The notes under the pieces are model-generated. The model was given only the letters and a program-made list of their open reading frames with translations. It was not told the DNA's origin and searched no databases. The position numbers were made by a program, and so were the translations under genes. DNA of 64,000 nucleotides from Roseovarius sp. S88 (lineage in GTDB: Bacteria; Pseudomonadota; Alphaproteobacteria; Rhodobacterales; Rhodobacteraceae), in NCBI RefSeq assembly GCF_037023735.1, contig NZ_CP146069.1, forward strand, positions 2,521,501-2,585,500, in the 5' to 3' direction. This document shows, one piece after another, positions 46,880 through 56,253 of the stretch (the first letter of the stretch is position 1; every line of letters starts with the position of its first letter).

Positions 46880-49315
46880 ATGAAAACTCAGACCCGGTGC
46901 GTGGTGATCGGCGGTGGTATCGCCGGATGCTCGACCTTGTATCACCTGACACAGGAAGGTTGGACCGATGTCGTTCTGGTGGAGCGTAACGAGCTGACAT
47001 CCGGGACGACATGGCACTCTGCCGCGCAGGTCACGAACTTTGGCATGAACCAGACGATGGTCGGACTGAAAACACATTCCATAAATCTTTACAAAGAGTT
47101 GGCGGACGATCCTGAATATCCGATCAACTATCACCACGGCGATGGCGGCATCCGCATGGCCAATACCGAGGCGCATATGGAGGGCTACCGTCACTTCGCC
47201 TCGATGGCGCGCGGGATGGATGTGCATTTCGAAGTGATCGATGCCGAGGAATGCGCCCGGCGGCATCCGCTTATTTCCACCGACAACCTGATTGGCGGGC
47301 TGTGGGACCCGCTGGACGGCGATATCGACCCCGCGCAGCTTTGTCAGGCGCTGGCGCGGCGTGCGCGCAAGGCAGGCGCTGAGGTCTATCGCAACACGCC
47401 TGTGACCGCCCTCACCCAGCATGCCGATGACAGCTGGACTGTGCACACCGAACAGGGCGACATCCGTTGCGAGGTGGTGGTCAACGCCTGCGGCTACCGC
47501 GTGAACGAGGTGGGCGCGATGATGGGCGTGCATCACCCGGTCATGTCGATGGAGCATCAGTATTTCCTGACTGAGCCGATCCAGGCAATCATGGATGCGG
47601 GACACCGTATGCCTCTGATCCGCTGCCCCATTAGCGATTATTACTGCCGGCAGGAAAAGAACGGGCTGCTCGTTGGGTTTTACGAACAAGACTGCAAAAC
47701 CTGGGGCATGGACGGGATTGATCCCAATTTCGTCAATGCGCTATGCCCGGATGACCTAGACCGCGTGATGGACGTGCTTGAAGGCGCGTTTGCCCGCATG
47801 CCTGCGTTGCGCGACACCGGCATTCACACTGTGGTCAACGGCCCGATCACCTATACGATTGATGGCGCACCACTGGTTGGGCCCATCCCAGGTAAGAGAA
47901 ATGCGTTTTGTATCATTGGCTTGCGCGCCGGTCTTGGAGAAGGCGGCGGACATGGTTGGTTGCACGCACAACAGATTGTGCATGGTGAGGCGTGCTATGA
48001 CACCTGGCCTTTGGACCCGCGACGCTTCACAGGGCATGGCAATGTGGAACTCACCGCACTGAAGGCCATTGAAGACTACCAGAACGAATTCCGCTTCCAT
48101 TTCCCGCATGAACACCGCCCAGCAGGTCGCCCAATCAAGACCACGCCCCTGACTCCGGTTCTGGCAGCAGAAGGGGCTGAGTTTGGCGTGGTAAACGGTT
48201 GGGAACGCGTGGATTTCTTCAAACCATCCCCTGATTTCAAGGAAACCCATTCCTTCCGCTTCAATGAAACCTTCGATGTGGTCGCGGCAGAGGTGAAGGC
48301 CATTCAGACCGGCGTGGGATTAACCGAAGTAAACGGCTTTAACCGCTTCGAGCTGACCGGATCAGATGTCCATAGCTTCCTCGACCGTATGGTCTGTGGT
48401 CCCGTGACGCGCAAATCTGGTCGTGCGGGTCTGGCCTATCTGCTCAACCACCACGGCATGGTGAAGGGGGAATGCACCATCGCCAACCTGCCCGCCTCCG
48501 ATCGGGGACCTGACAGGGTTTGGTATGGCTCTGCGGCGGCGTCTGAGGCACATGACATGGATTGGCTCTGTGCCCATCTACGCCCTGATGAGGATGTGCA
48601 GATCCGGTCTTTGACCAATGACCAGACCATCCTTGTGCTGGCTGGGCCCAAGGCGCGTGATGTGCTGTCATCGGCAAGTCGTGGAGATTGGTCAGCAACG
48701 GCATTCCCCTGGCTTTCCGTGCGCGAATGTTTCATCGGAATCGCACCTGCTACGGTATTTTCTCTCAGCTTTTCCGGTGAGTTAGCCTATGAAATTCATG
48801 TTCCCAACAACCAACTTTACGCCGCCTATCTGGCTTTGCGCCAAGCCGGGGAGCTGCATGATCTGACCCTCTTCGGCTCTCGGGCCGTCGAGTCGATGCG
48901 GCTTGAGAAAGGGTTCCTGCATTGGAAATCCGACATCCTGACAGAGTTCGACCCCTTCGAGACTGGCCTGGATCGGTTCGTACGCATGAACAAACCGGAT
49001 TTTATTGGTAAGGCAGCACTTGAAAACCGACGCAAGCAGGGTCCGCAAAAGAAACTGGTCACGTTGGAAATCGACAGTCGAGACGCCCCCGCCCATGGCG
49101 GGGCGTCGGTGATGGATGGCGAAAAAGTGATTGGCACAGTGACCTCCGGCGACTGGGGGCACAGGGTTGGCAAAAATCTGGCCTATGCCTTTGTAGATCC
49201 AGCATATTCTGAGGCAGGCCAGGAAACACGTATCGACATCATTGGCCATCTCACCCCCGCCAAGGTGATCCCTGCTTCGCCATATGACCCGGATATGGCC
49301 CTGCCGCGCGGTTAG
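46880..49315 (+). CDS. FAD-dependent dehydrogenase fused to a GcvT-like domain (dimethylglycine/sarcosine dehydrogenase type)
   Basis: An 811-residue two-part enzyme. The N-terminal DAO fold has CVVIGGGIAGCSTLYHL, and LTSGTTWHSAAQVTNFG includes His46, the position of covalent FAD attachment in dimethylglycine and sarcosine dehydrogenases. From about residue 430 comes a GcvT/folate-binding domain (EVKAIQTGVGLTEVNGFNRF, SFLDRMVCGPVTRKSG, FGSRAVESMRLEKGFLHWKS) that would pass the methyl carbon to tetrahydrofolate. Oxidative N-demethylation of a methylated amine is expected. It is divergent from the MttB-like gene, so the two may act in sequence. Confidence 0.92.
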   Translation: MKTQTRCVVIGGGIAGCSTLYHLTQEGWTDVVLVERNELTSGTTWHSAAQVTNFGMNQTMVGLKTHSINLYKELADDPEYPINYHHGDGGIRMANTEAHMEGYRHFASMARGMDVHFEVIDAEECARRHPLISTDNLIGGLWDPLDGDIDPAQLCQALARRARKAGAEVYRNTPVTALTQHADDSWTVHTEQGDIRCEVVVNACGYRVNEVGAMMGVHHPVMSMEHQYFLTEPIQAIMDAGHRMPLIRCPISDYYCRQEKNGLLVGFYEQDCKTWGMDGIDPNFVNALCPDDLDRVMDVLEGAFARMPALRDTGIHTVVNGPITYTIDGAPLVGPIPGKRNAFCIIGLRAGLGEGGGHGWLHAQQIVHGEACYDTWPLDPRRFTGHGNVELTALKAIEDYQNEFRFHFPHEHRPAGRPIKTTPLTPVLAAEGAEFGVVNGWERVDFFKPSPDFKETHSFRFNETFDVVAAEVKAIQTGVGLTEVNGFNRFELTGSDVHSFLDRMVCGPVTRKSGRAGLAYLLNHHGMVKGECTIANLPASDRGPDRVWYGSAAASEAHDMDWLCAHLRPDEDVQIRSLTNDQTILVLAGPKARDVLSSASRGDWSATAFPWLSVRECFIGIAPATVFSLSFSGELAYEIHVPNNQLYAAYLALRQAGELHDLTLFGSRAVESMRLEKGFLHWKSDILTEFDPFETGLDRFVRMNKPDFIGKAALENRRKQGPQKKLVTLEIDSRDAPAHGGASVMDGEKVIGTVTSGDWGHRVGKNLAYAFVDPAYSEAGQETRIDIIGHLTPAKVIPASPYDPDMALPRG

Positions 49316-49402
49316 AAGCGTCAGCAAACTTGCCATTTTGCGGAACTTGTTTACCTTTTCGCAGCACGCCACGCTCTGGGTGCGGCCTTGGGGAAGGTCC
49401 GG

Positions 49403-50497
49403 ATGTCGGTAGTCAAACAGCTTTTGATCCTGTGCTGTCTCGCAGGGCTCGCCTATGGCGGGTACGAGGGCTATCGCACCTACTTGCTGCCTCCTGAGGA
49501 GGCTGAAGCAGAGGACCCCCCGCGCCCGGTGACGATAGAAGTGGCCGAAGCCAAAACAAGCCGGATTTCTGAAACGGTCGAGGCCGTGGGCACCACGCGC
49601 GCACTGCGCTCGATTGAGATCGTGCCTGAGGACGAGGGTCGTGTCGTAACCCTCAACATCACGCCGGGGGCCAAGGTCAAACAAGGTGATGTGCTTGTAA
49701 AACTTGATGAAACCATTGAGCGCGCCGATCTGGCCGAAGCCAGCGCGCGTATGACTGAGCAAGAGCTTGCGTTGGCCCGGATCAAGCGGCTTTTAAGCAC
49801 AAGCGCTGTGAGCCAGGCGTCGCTGGAAGAGGCCACAGCACGTCTGGCCGAGGCCGAAGCCGCGTTGGAGCGCGCCCGTCAAAGGCTGGCCAATCGCACC
49901 ATTGACGCACCGTTTGACGGCATCGTTGGCCTCTCCGAGATCGACGCAGGAGCGCGCATCGAGGCCGGCGATATGATCGCGCGGCTTGATGACCTGAGCC
50001 AGGTGGAGCTTGAGTTTTCCCTGCCGGAAACGCTCTTTGGCCGGGTTAACACTGGCCTTGCCATCACAGCCACCAGCCCGGCTTTCCCGGACAAACGGTT
50101 CGAAGGCCGGATAGAGGCCGTCGACAGTCGTATCGACCCGATCGCACGCGCCTTCCGCACACGCGCGGTGATCCCCAACCCGGAAGGCCTCTTGCCGGCG
50201 GGCATGTTCATGTCCCTGACGCTGATCCTGTCCGAGCTGGAAGCGCTAACCGTGCCCGAAGAGGCCATCGTATTTCAGGCCGCCGCCACTTACGTGTTTC
50301 TAATCGAAGGCGAAGAGGCCCGCAGGGTCTCGGTCACCACAGGGCCGCGCCGCGATGGGCGTATTGCCGTCCTGTCCGGTCTTGAAGAAGGCGACATCGT
50401 AGCCATTCGCGGCCTTGCACGCCTGCGCGATGGATCAACTGTGGTGATCAAAGCCGAAGGGAACGAAGGCACCGCGGCGCAGGATGGCGACTCATGA
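49403..50497 (+). CDS. RND efflux periplasmic adaptor (membrane fusion protein)
   Basis: A 364-residue HlyD-like adaptor linking an RND pump to an outer-membrane channel. An N-terminal membrane anchor (LLILCCLAGLAYGGYEGY) is followed by the lipoyl half VVTLNITPGAKVKQGDVLVK, a coiled-coil hairpin around residues 105-165 (RADLAEASARMTEQELALAR, AEAEAALERARQRL), RTIDAPFDGIVGL-type second lipoyl half and a beta-barrel. The ATG at 49403 has GGAAGG upstream; a TTG 5 codons earlier is less likely. It overlaps the pump gene by 4 bases. The outer-membrane factor is not nearby. Confidence 0.94.
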   Translation: MSVVKQLLILCCLAGLAYGGYEGYRTYLLPPEEAEAEDPPRPVTIEVAEAKTSRISETVEAVGTTRALRSIEIVPEDEGRVVTLNITPGAKVKQGDVLVKLDETIERADLAEASARMTEQELALARIKRLLSTSAVSQASLEEATARLAEAEAALERARQRLANRTIDAPFDGIVGLSEIDAGARIEAGDMIARLDDLSQVELEFSLPETLFGRVNTGLAITATSPAFPDKRFEGRIEAVDSRIDPIARAFRTRAVIPNPEGLLPAGMFMSLTLILSELEALTVPEEAIVFQAAATYVFLIEGEEARRVSVTTGPRRDGRIAVLSGLEEGDIVAIRGLARLRDGSTVVIKAEGNEGTAAQDGDS

Positions 50498-53400
50498 GGC
50501 TGTCGGACATGGCCGTGCGCCGCCCGGTTCTGGCGGCGGTGGCCAGCCTATTGATCCTTGTCTTTGGCCTTGCCGCCCTACAGTCGATCCCGATCCGCGA
50601 ATTGCCGGATGTGGACAATGCCGTTGTCTCTGTTGACACCACCTATGTGGGTGCCGCGCCCGAGGTGATCGACTCTGACATAACTGAAACGCTGGAAGGG
50701 GCGCTGGCGACCATCAACGGTGTCCGGTCGATCAGTTCCGGCTCGCGCCCTGGACGGTCACGCATCACCATCGAATTTGAGGCCAGCCGCGATCTGGACG
50801 CGGCCGCAGCCGACGTGCGCAACGCGGTCTCCCGCGTGAGCGGCCGCTTGCCCGAAGAGGCCGAGGAGCCGCGGGTCATCAAATCCGACGCCGATGCCGA
50901 CCCGGTGATGCGTCTGGCCATCACCTCAACCCGCATGACCACCGCCGAGATCACGGACTACATCGACCGGTTCATCGCCGACCGGATTTCGACCGTCGAG
51001 GGGGTGTCAACCCTACGCATCTACGGTCAACGCCCTTTTGCCGTGCGCATCTGGATCGACCGCCGCGCGCTGGCAGCGCGCAAACTCACAGTCGCGGATA
51101 TTGAGACGGCCCTCAGGCGCAACAACATCGAACTCCCCGCCGGCGAGGTGAAATCCGACAGTCGCCAGCTTTCGGTACGCCTCAACAGCCGCCTGGGCAG
51201 CATCGAGGACTTTCGCGATCTGGTCATCGACCGGGTGGCGGGCTATCCCGTGCGCCTGCGTGATGTGGCGCGGGTCGAACCGGGTGTGTCTGACGAGACC
51301 ACCATTGTGCGCACCAATGGCAGTGATGCGGTCGGTATCGCCGTACTGCGCCAAAGCCGCTCCAATACGCTTGCTATTTCAAATGCCGTGCGTGCCGAGA
51401 TTGACGCCATCACGCCGACTTTGCCCGAAGGCATGGAAATCATTGTCGGCTCTGATGACGCGCTTTTCGTCGGGGCCTCAATCCGCGAAGTGCTGATTGC
51501 GCTTTCCATCTCGTTGGCGCTTGTGGTGCTTGTGATCCTCGTTTTCCTGCGCTCCCTGCGCGCCACGCTGGTGCCCGCCATTGCCATCCCCGTCTCGTTG
51601 GTGGGCTGTTTCATCCTGATTTCCGCCTGGGGCTTTTCGCTCAACACGCTCACACTTTTGGCGCTCTTATTGGCCATCGGCTTGGTGGTAGACGACGCCA
51701 TTGTCGTGCTGGAAAACATCCAACGCCGCATTGAGTTGGGGGAAACCCCGCTTGTCGCAAGCTATCGTGGCGCGCGACAGGTGACTTTTGCGGTCATTGC
51801 CACCTCGCTCACGCTTATGGCTGTGTTCGTGCCGCTCTCGTTCATGCCCGGACAGGTCGGTCGTCTGTTCATCGAGTTTGGCTGGGTCATGGCGGGAACC
51901 GTGGCCATTTCAACCTTTGTCGCGCTGACCGCCTGCCCGGCGCTGGCCTCCAAGGTTCTACGTGCGCGCCGCGAGGGCACCGAACGCGCTCCGGATCACC
52001 GCACCTGGCCCCAGAAAGCCTATGAGGCCCTGCTCACACGCGCTGTGGCCATGCCGCTCGTGGTGATCGTGCTTGGCGGCTGTGTCACCGCGGGTGCGGC
52101 ACTCTTCTATCAGGACCTTGCGCGCGAGTTGGCCCCGCGTGAGGACCGTGGCGTTGGCTTTGTGCCCCTGACTGCACCACAAGGCAGCACAGTCGCCCAT
52201 TCCGACCTCGCCGCGCGACAGGTTGAGGAAATCCTGGAACCCATCCGCGAAACAGGCGTGATCGAAACGGTGTTCACCTTCACCGGATGGGGCAATCGCG
52301 CCTACCGGTCTTTCGTCGTCTTCCGGCTTGCCCCATGGGAAGAGCGCGATGTTCCGGTCAGTGACGTTGTCGACCAGATCCGCGAGCGGATTGACGAGGT
52401 CACGATTGCGCGGGGCTTCCCAGTCACGCCAGCCGGGCTTGGCCTGCGCGGCAATTCCACTCCTGTGCGCGTGGTGATCAGCGGCCCAGATTTTGAGAGC
52501 GTCAAGGACTGGTCTCAGGACCTGTTGGAGCGCGCGAAAGAGATCGACGGGCTGGTCGATCCCGACATCAACTTTGAACAGAACCTGCCACAGCTGGATG
52601 TCCGCATCGACCGCCAGCGCACCGACGACCTCGGCATATCCGTGGAAACCATCGCCAACACGCTGCAGACCATGCTGGCTTCGCGCGAGGTCACCGGTTT
52701 TGTCAGTCAAAGCCGGGAATACCCGGTGATCCTGCAGGCCGAAGGTACCCAGCGCCGCACACCATCGGACATCGCGAATATCTTTGTGCGGGCGGGCGAC
52801 GGAGAGACGCTGGTGCCTCTGGGCGCTCTGGTGGCACTGGAGGAAAACGCTGCGGCCCCGTCCCTGCGCCGGTTTGACCGCCTACCCTCGATCCAGCTCT
52901 CCGGCTCGCTGGCCCCCGGTGCCAGTCTCGGCAATGTGCTCAGCGCCGTGGAAGACGCCGCCGCTGAGATCCTGCCGCCGGAAGCCAAGCTTGGCTATTC
53001 TGGGCAATCGCGGACATTCAAAGACACCTCGGCAGGCATCAGCCTTGTGCTGGCGCTGGCTATGCTGATCGTCTTTCTGGTGCTGGCCGCACAATTCGAG
53101 AGTTTCGTGCATCCGGTGACAATCATGCTCACGGTGCCCGCCGGTATCGCAGGGGCAATCTATGCCATGGCCATCGGGGGGCTGACGCTCAATGTCTATA
53201 GCCAGATCGGGATCATCCTGTTGGTGGGCCTTGTGGCCAAGAACGGCATCCTGATCGTAGAATTTGCCAACCAACTGCGCAGCGAAGGATTTGAGCGGCG
53301 CGAGGCTGTGATCCGTGCCTCTGTCCTGCGCCTGCGGCCCATTGTGATGACGGTGATCTCAACCGCATTGGGGGCCATGCCGCTGGTCTTAGCCACGGGC

Positions 53401-53583
53401 GCTGGCGCCGAAAGCCGTCAGGCGATTGGTACGGTGATTGTCGCAGGACTCTTGCTGGCCAGTCTACTGATGCTGGTCGTCACACCGGTGCTGTACGACC
53501 TTCTGGCGCGCTTCACCAAACCCCAGGGCGCGCTGGAGCGTCGTCTGGAAGCAGAGCTGAGCGAGAAGCCCGCCGCACTTTAG
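50494..53583 (+). CDS. RND efflux permease (AcrB/HAE1 family)
   Basis: A 1029-residue inner-membrane pump with 12 membrane helices and two large periplasmic loops. The N-terminus RRPVLAAVASLLILVFGLAA begins helix 1. The proton-relay pair is in GLVVDDAIVVLENIQRRIEL (helix 4), and helix 10-12 segments include GIILLVGLVAKNGILIVEFA with the conserved lysine and RPIVMTVISTALGAMPLVLA. All energy-coupling residues seem present. Substrates (drugs, solvents or bile-like compounds) cannot be told. It is coupled to the adaptor gene and convergent with the cupin gene. Confidence 0.96.
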   Translation: MRLSDMAVRRPVLAAVASLLILVFGLAALQSIPIRELPDVDNAVVSVDTTYVGAAPEVIDSDITETLEGALATINGVRSISSGSRPGRSRITIEFEASRDLDAAAADVRNAVSRVSGRLPEEAEEPRVIKSDADADPVMRLAITSTRMTTAEITDYIDRFIADRISTVEGVSTLRIYGQRPFAVRIWIDRRALAARKLTVADIETALRRNNIELPAGEVKSDSRQLSVRLNSRLGSIEDFRDLVIDRVAGYPVRLRDVARVEPGVSDETTIVRTNGSDAVGIAVLRQSRSNTLAISNAVRAEIDAITPTLPEGMEIIVGSDDALFVGASIREVLIALSISLALVVLVILVFLRSLRATLVPAIAIPVSLVGCFILISAWGFSLNTLTLLALLLAIGLVVDDAIVVLENIQRRIELGETPLVASYRGARQVTFAVIATSLTLMAVFVPLSFMPGQVGRLFIEFGWVMAGTVAISTFVALTACPALASKVLRARREGTERAPDHRTWPQKAYEALLTRAVAMPLVVIVLGGCVTAGAALFYQDLARELAPREDRGVGFVPLTAPQGSTVAHSDLAARQVEEILEPIRETGVIETVFTFTGWGNRAYRSFVVFRLAPWEERDVPVSDVVDQIRERIDEVTIARGFPVTPAGLGLRGNSTPVRVVISGPDFESVKDWSQDLLERAKEIDGLVDPDINFEQNLPQLDVRIDRQRTDDLGISVETIANTLQTMLASREVTGFVSQSREYPVILQAEGTQRRTPSDIANIFVRAGDGETLVPLGALVALEENAAAPSLRRFDRLPSIQLSGSLAPGASLGNVLSAVEDAAAEILPPEAKLGYSGQSRTFKDTSAGISLVLALAMLIVFLVLAAQFESFVHPVTIMLTVPAGIAGAIYAMAIGGLTLNVYSQIGIILLVGLVAKNGILIVEFANQLRSEGFERREAVIRASVLRLRPIVMTVISTALGAMPLVLATGAGAESRQAIGTVIVAGLLLASLLMLVVTPVLYDLLARFTKPQGALERRLEAELSEKPAAL

Positions 53584-53942
53584 CCTTGAGGCGCAGATTC
53601 CTCACCTTCAGCAAATACAGCAATCAAACATCCGGTTTCCGTGCGCGACGAATGCTCAGTCCCCGGCGCCAGCCAGACCACATCCCCCTGCCGATACACG
53701 GTCCCGTCATTGTCGATCAATTCACCTTCGAGCATCAGAAACTCTTCCGCCCCGCCATGCTGATGCGGGGTCGAACTTGATCCGGGATCCATTTTGTAAA
53801 TGTAAAACCCCACATCCCGCGGCAGTTCCGTGTTGAGCTTGAGCATCGATGTGCCCGGTTCGATCTCATCATCAAATGCCTCAAACGCGGATGCATCCCG
53901 GATATTCGCCACCCGCCGCTGATGCGCTTCAATTGGTTTCAT
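53580..53942 (-). CDS. Cupin-domain protein
   Basis: A 120-residue single cupin. The metal motif 1 is STPHQHGGAEEFLMLEGEL (HxH..E) and motif 2 is WLAPGTEHSSRTETG, with QGDVVWLAPGTEH holding the last His. No helper domain is present, so it may be a small sensor or dioxygenase-like protein. The ATG at 53940-53942 has GGAG 9 bases upstream; a TTG two codons earlier is less likely. It is convergent with the RND permease, overlapping by 4 bases. Confidence 0.88.
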   Translation of the reverse strand: MKPIEAHQRRVANIRDASAFEAFDDEIEPGTSMLKLNTELPRDVGFYIYKMDPGSSSTPHQHGGAEEFLMLEGELIDNDGTVYRQGDVVWLAPGTEHSSRTETGCLIAVFAEGEESAPQG

Positions 53943-54043
53943 CGCCAAGTCTCCCAGCTTTCTTTTTGCCCAAAATATCCCCGCCGGAGGCTCCGACGCA
54001 AACCAATTCGCGGGGCGCTTGGAAAATAGAATTTTGGGAATTC

Positions 54044-54133
54044 TGGCGGAGAGACAGGGATTCGAACCCTGGAGACGGTTTCCCGCCTACACACTTTCCA
54101 GGCGTGCGCCTTCGACCACTCGGCCACCTCTCC
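54044..54133 (-). tRNA. tRNA-Ser (anticodon GGA), CCA encoded
   Basis: On the minus strand the gene begins GGAGAGG and the acceptor end is TCTCTCC, followed by discriminator G and an encoded CCA (complement of 54044-54046). The anticodon arm CACGC-CTGGAAA-GTGTG has anticodon GGA, reading UCC/UCU serine codons. A long variable arm, the mark of tRNA-Ser, sits between the anticodon arm and the GGTTCGAATCC T arm. Total length is 90 bases with CCA. Confidence 0.97.
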
Positions 54134-54194
54134 GGCGCGACCTCTTTAGCGCCCGTGCGGTGCGCAATTCAAGCGGATTTTCCAAAGCGGCGGT

Positions 54195-54920
54195 CTATAC
54201 TTTGCGGAATGTCAGGTAATGCGGCACACGCCCTTCGCGCAGAGCCTTTTGCTCATAGCGTGTGGAAATCCAATCATCCCATGGCTGCCGCCAGTCTTCG
54301 GGACCTTCACACAGCCACTCAAATCTATGTTTTGGCACCATTTCCAGCGTTTGACGCACATAATCCGGAATATCCGTGGCCACGCGGAAAATAGCGCCCT
54401 GCTGCATCACTTGCGCCAAGGGTTCCAGATGCTCTGATGTTACAAACCGCCGCCGGTGATGGCGCTTTTTGGGCCATGGGTCAGGATAAAGCAGAAAGGC
54501 CCGCGCGACACTCTGCGCTGGCAACACGTCAAACATGTCCCGCGCGTCACCGGGATGGATGCGGATATTGCTCTGACCACTTTCACGAATCTTACCCAAA
54601 AGCATCGCCACACCGTTGATGTAGGGCTCACAGCCTATAAACCCCGCATCCGGGTTAAGGGCAGCCTGATGCACCATATGCTCACCGCCGCCAAAACCGA
54701 TTTCCAGCCAAAGAGGTTTGTCTCCAAAAAGGTGGTTCAAATCGAGCGGCGTTCGGTCCGGATTGACGTCCCAATCCACGGCGCCCGGCGAGAGTGCGGC
54801 CAGATCTTCATCCAGATAGGTCTTCTGGCTGTCCCGAAGATGCTTACCCTTGAACCGGCCATAGAAATTTCGCCAGGGCGCGCCGGAAGGATGGGAACCG
54901 GTGTTTTTTGGATTGGACAT
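54195..54920 (-). CDS. trmB: tRNA (guanine-46-N7)-methyltransferase
   Basis: A 241-residue SAM-dependent enzyme that methylates G46 in the variable loop of tRNA. It shows PLWLEIGFGGGEHMVHQA (SAM site), GCEPYINGVAMLLGKI, LYPDPWPKKRHHRRRFV (PDPWPKKRH signature) and ATDIPDYVRQTLEMV. The ATG at 54918-54920 gives a normal length. It follows metK on the same strand after 76 bases with a weak hairpin between. Its need for SAM makes the metK neighbourhood meaningful. Confidence 0.96.
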   Translation of the reverse strand: MSNPKNTGSHPSGAPWRNFYGRFKGKHLRDSQKTYLDEDLAALSPGAVDWDVNPDRTPLDLNHLFGDKPLWLEIGFGGGEHMVHQAALNPDAGFIGCEPYINGVAMLLGKIRESGQSNIRIHPGDARDMFDVLPAQSVARAFLLYPDPWPKKRHHRRRFVTSEHLEPLAQVMQQGAIFRVATDIPDYVRQTLEMVPKHRFEWLCEGPEDWRQPWDDWISTRYEQKALREGRVPHYLTFRKV

Positions 54921-54949
54921 TGCGTCAAATGTCTCGTCTGAAGAAACAA

Positions 54950-54975
54950 GGGCCGCCTACGGATTGAGACGGCCC
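54950..54975 (-). terminator. Weak hairpin between metK and trmB
   Basis: GGGCCG and CGGCCC (54950-54955 and 54970-54975) can pair around a 14-base loop; on the minus strand it is followed by TTGTTTCTT. This could be a weak or partial terminator after metK, before trmB. The stem is only 6 pairs and the U-tract is interrupted. Confidence 0.4.
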
Positions 54976-54996
54976 AAGTGCATTTATTGACAAAGC

Positions 54997-56163
54997 TTAC
55001 ACAGCCTTCTTCAAGCTCTCAACTAGGTCGGTCTTTTCCCAGCTAAAGCCACCATCGGCCTCCGGTTCACGACCAAAATGGCCATAAGCTGCTGTGCGTT
55101 CATAGATCGGGCGGTTGAGACCCAGATGCTCACGGATGCCGCGTGGCGTCAGATCCATCACCTCTGCGACCGCCTTTTCGATTTCAGCTGGGGCAACTTC
55201 CCCTGTGCCATAGGTTTCGGCGTAAATCGACAAAGGTTTCGCCACGCCAATCGCATATGAGAGCTGAATCGTGCACCGTTCGGCCATGCCGGCAGCAACG
55301 ACGTTCTTTGCCAGATACCGTGCTGCATAGGCCGCTGAGCGATCCACCTTGGTCGGGTCCTTGCCGGAAAACGCGCCACCGCCATGCGCGGCCGCACCGC
55401 CATAGGTGTCAACGATGATCTTGCGCCCGGTCAGGCCCGCATCCCCGTCAGGGCCGCCAATTACAAATGTGCCTGTGGGGTTCACCCACCATTCGGTCTT
55501 GTCGCTGATCCACTCCGCAGGAAGCACTTCGCGGATATAAGGCTCAACAATAGCGCGAATGTCATCGCTGGTCTGATCTTCGCTTTCATGCTGGGTCGAC
55601 AGAACAATGGACGTCACCTCAACCGGCACGCCATCCTCATACCGCAGCGAAATCTGACTTTTGGCATCGGGGCGCAGTGTAGGCTCCTTGCCGGATTTGC
55701 GCACTTCGGCCAGACGACGCAGGATTGCGTGACTGTACTGAATCGGTGCGGGCATCAACGCTTCGGTCTCGGTTGTGGCATAGCCAAACATGATGCCCTG
55801 GTCGCCTGCCCCGTCCTTGTCCACACCTTGGGCGATATGGGCAGACTGCTCATGCAAGAAATTGAGCACATGGCAGGTGTTCCAATGGAAATGCTCTTGC
55901 TCATAGCCGATGTCGCGAATGCAATCGCGCGCGATCTGGCCAATGCGGCCCATGTAGTTTTTCAACCGTTCCTGATCGGACAGGCCGACTTCGCCACCCA
56001 CAACCACCATACCACTTGTGGCAAAGGTCTCACATGCAACACGTGCCGTGGGTTCTTCGGCTAAAAAGGCGTCCAATACTGCGTCGGAGATCCGGTCGCA
56101 GACCTTATCTGGGTGTCCCTCTGACACGGACTCAGAGGTGAACACGTAGTTCTTTCGGGACAT
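54997..56163 (-). CDS. metK: S-adenosylmethionine synthetase
   Basis: A 388-residue enzyme making SAM from methionine and ATP. It begins [20 protein letters not shown], then [15 protein letters not shown] (GDQG motif), the phosphate loop [20 protein letters not shown] with KVDRSAAYA and [18 protein letters not shown] at the end. Length and motifs are standard. The ATG at 56161-56163 has GGAG 8 bases upstream, and that GGAG is part of a SAM/SAH-type riboswitch, which would sequester it when ligand is bound. lnt lies upstream and trmB downstream. Confidence 0.97.
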   Translation of the reverse strand: MSRKNYVFTSESVSEGHPDKVCDRISDAVLDAFLAEEPTARVACETFATSGMVVVGGEVGLSDQERLKNYMGRIGQIARDCIRDIGYEQEHFHWNTCHVLNFLHEQSAHIAQGVDKDGAGDQGIMFGYATTETEALMPAPIQYSHAILRRLAEVRKSGKEPTLRPDAKSQISLRYEDGVPVEVTSIVLSTQHESEDQTSDDIRAIVEPYIREVLPAEWISDKTEWWVNPTGTFVIGGPDGDAGLTGRKIIVDTYGGAAAHGGGAFSGKDPTKVDRSAAYAARYLAKNVVAAGMAERCTIQLSYAIGVAKPLSIYAETYGTGEVAPAEIEKAVAEVMDLTPRGIREHLGLNRPIYERTAAYGHFGREPEADGGFSWEKTDLVESLKKAV

Positions 56164-56167
56164 AGAT

Positions 56168-56214
56168 TGCTCCATTCAAAAAATCCGCCACGCCAGGAAG
56201 CCGTTGTGACGGTC
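56168..56214 (-). promoter_or_regulatory. SAM/SAH-type riboswitch in the metK leader
   Basis: The leader reads GACCGTCACAACGGCTTCC, then TGGCGTGGCGG, an A/T-rich linker and GGAGCA, 5-8 bases before the metK ATG. P1 is CCGTCAC (56206-56212) with GTGGCGG (56185-56191), all pairs counting one G-U. The loop AACGGCTTCCTGGC and the GGAGCA ribosome site match the small SAM/SAH pseudoknot riboswitch that sits before metK in Rhodobacterales. Binding SAM should hide the ribosome site and shut off metK translation. Identification is by sequence likeness; no folding was run. Confidence 0.9.
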
Positions 56215-56253
56215 AAACGCCTGCATATGCAGCGCAGGATTGTTGGTCAACGC

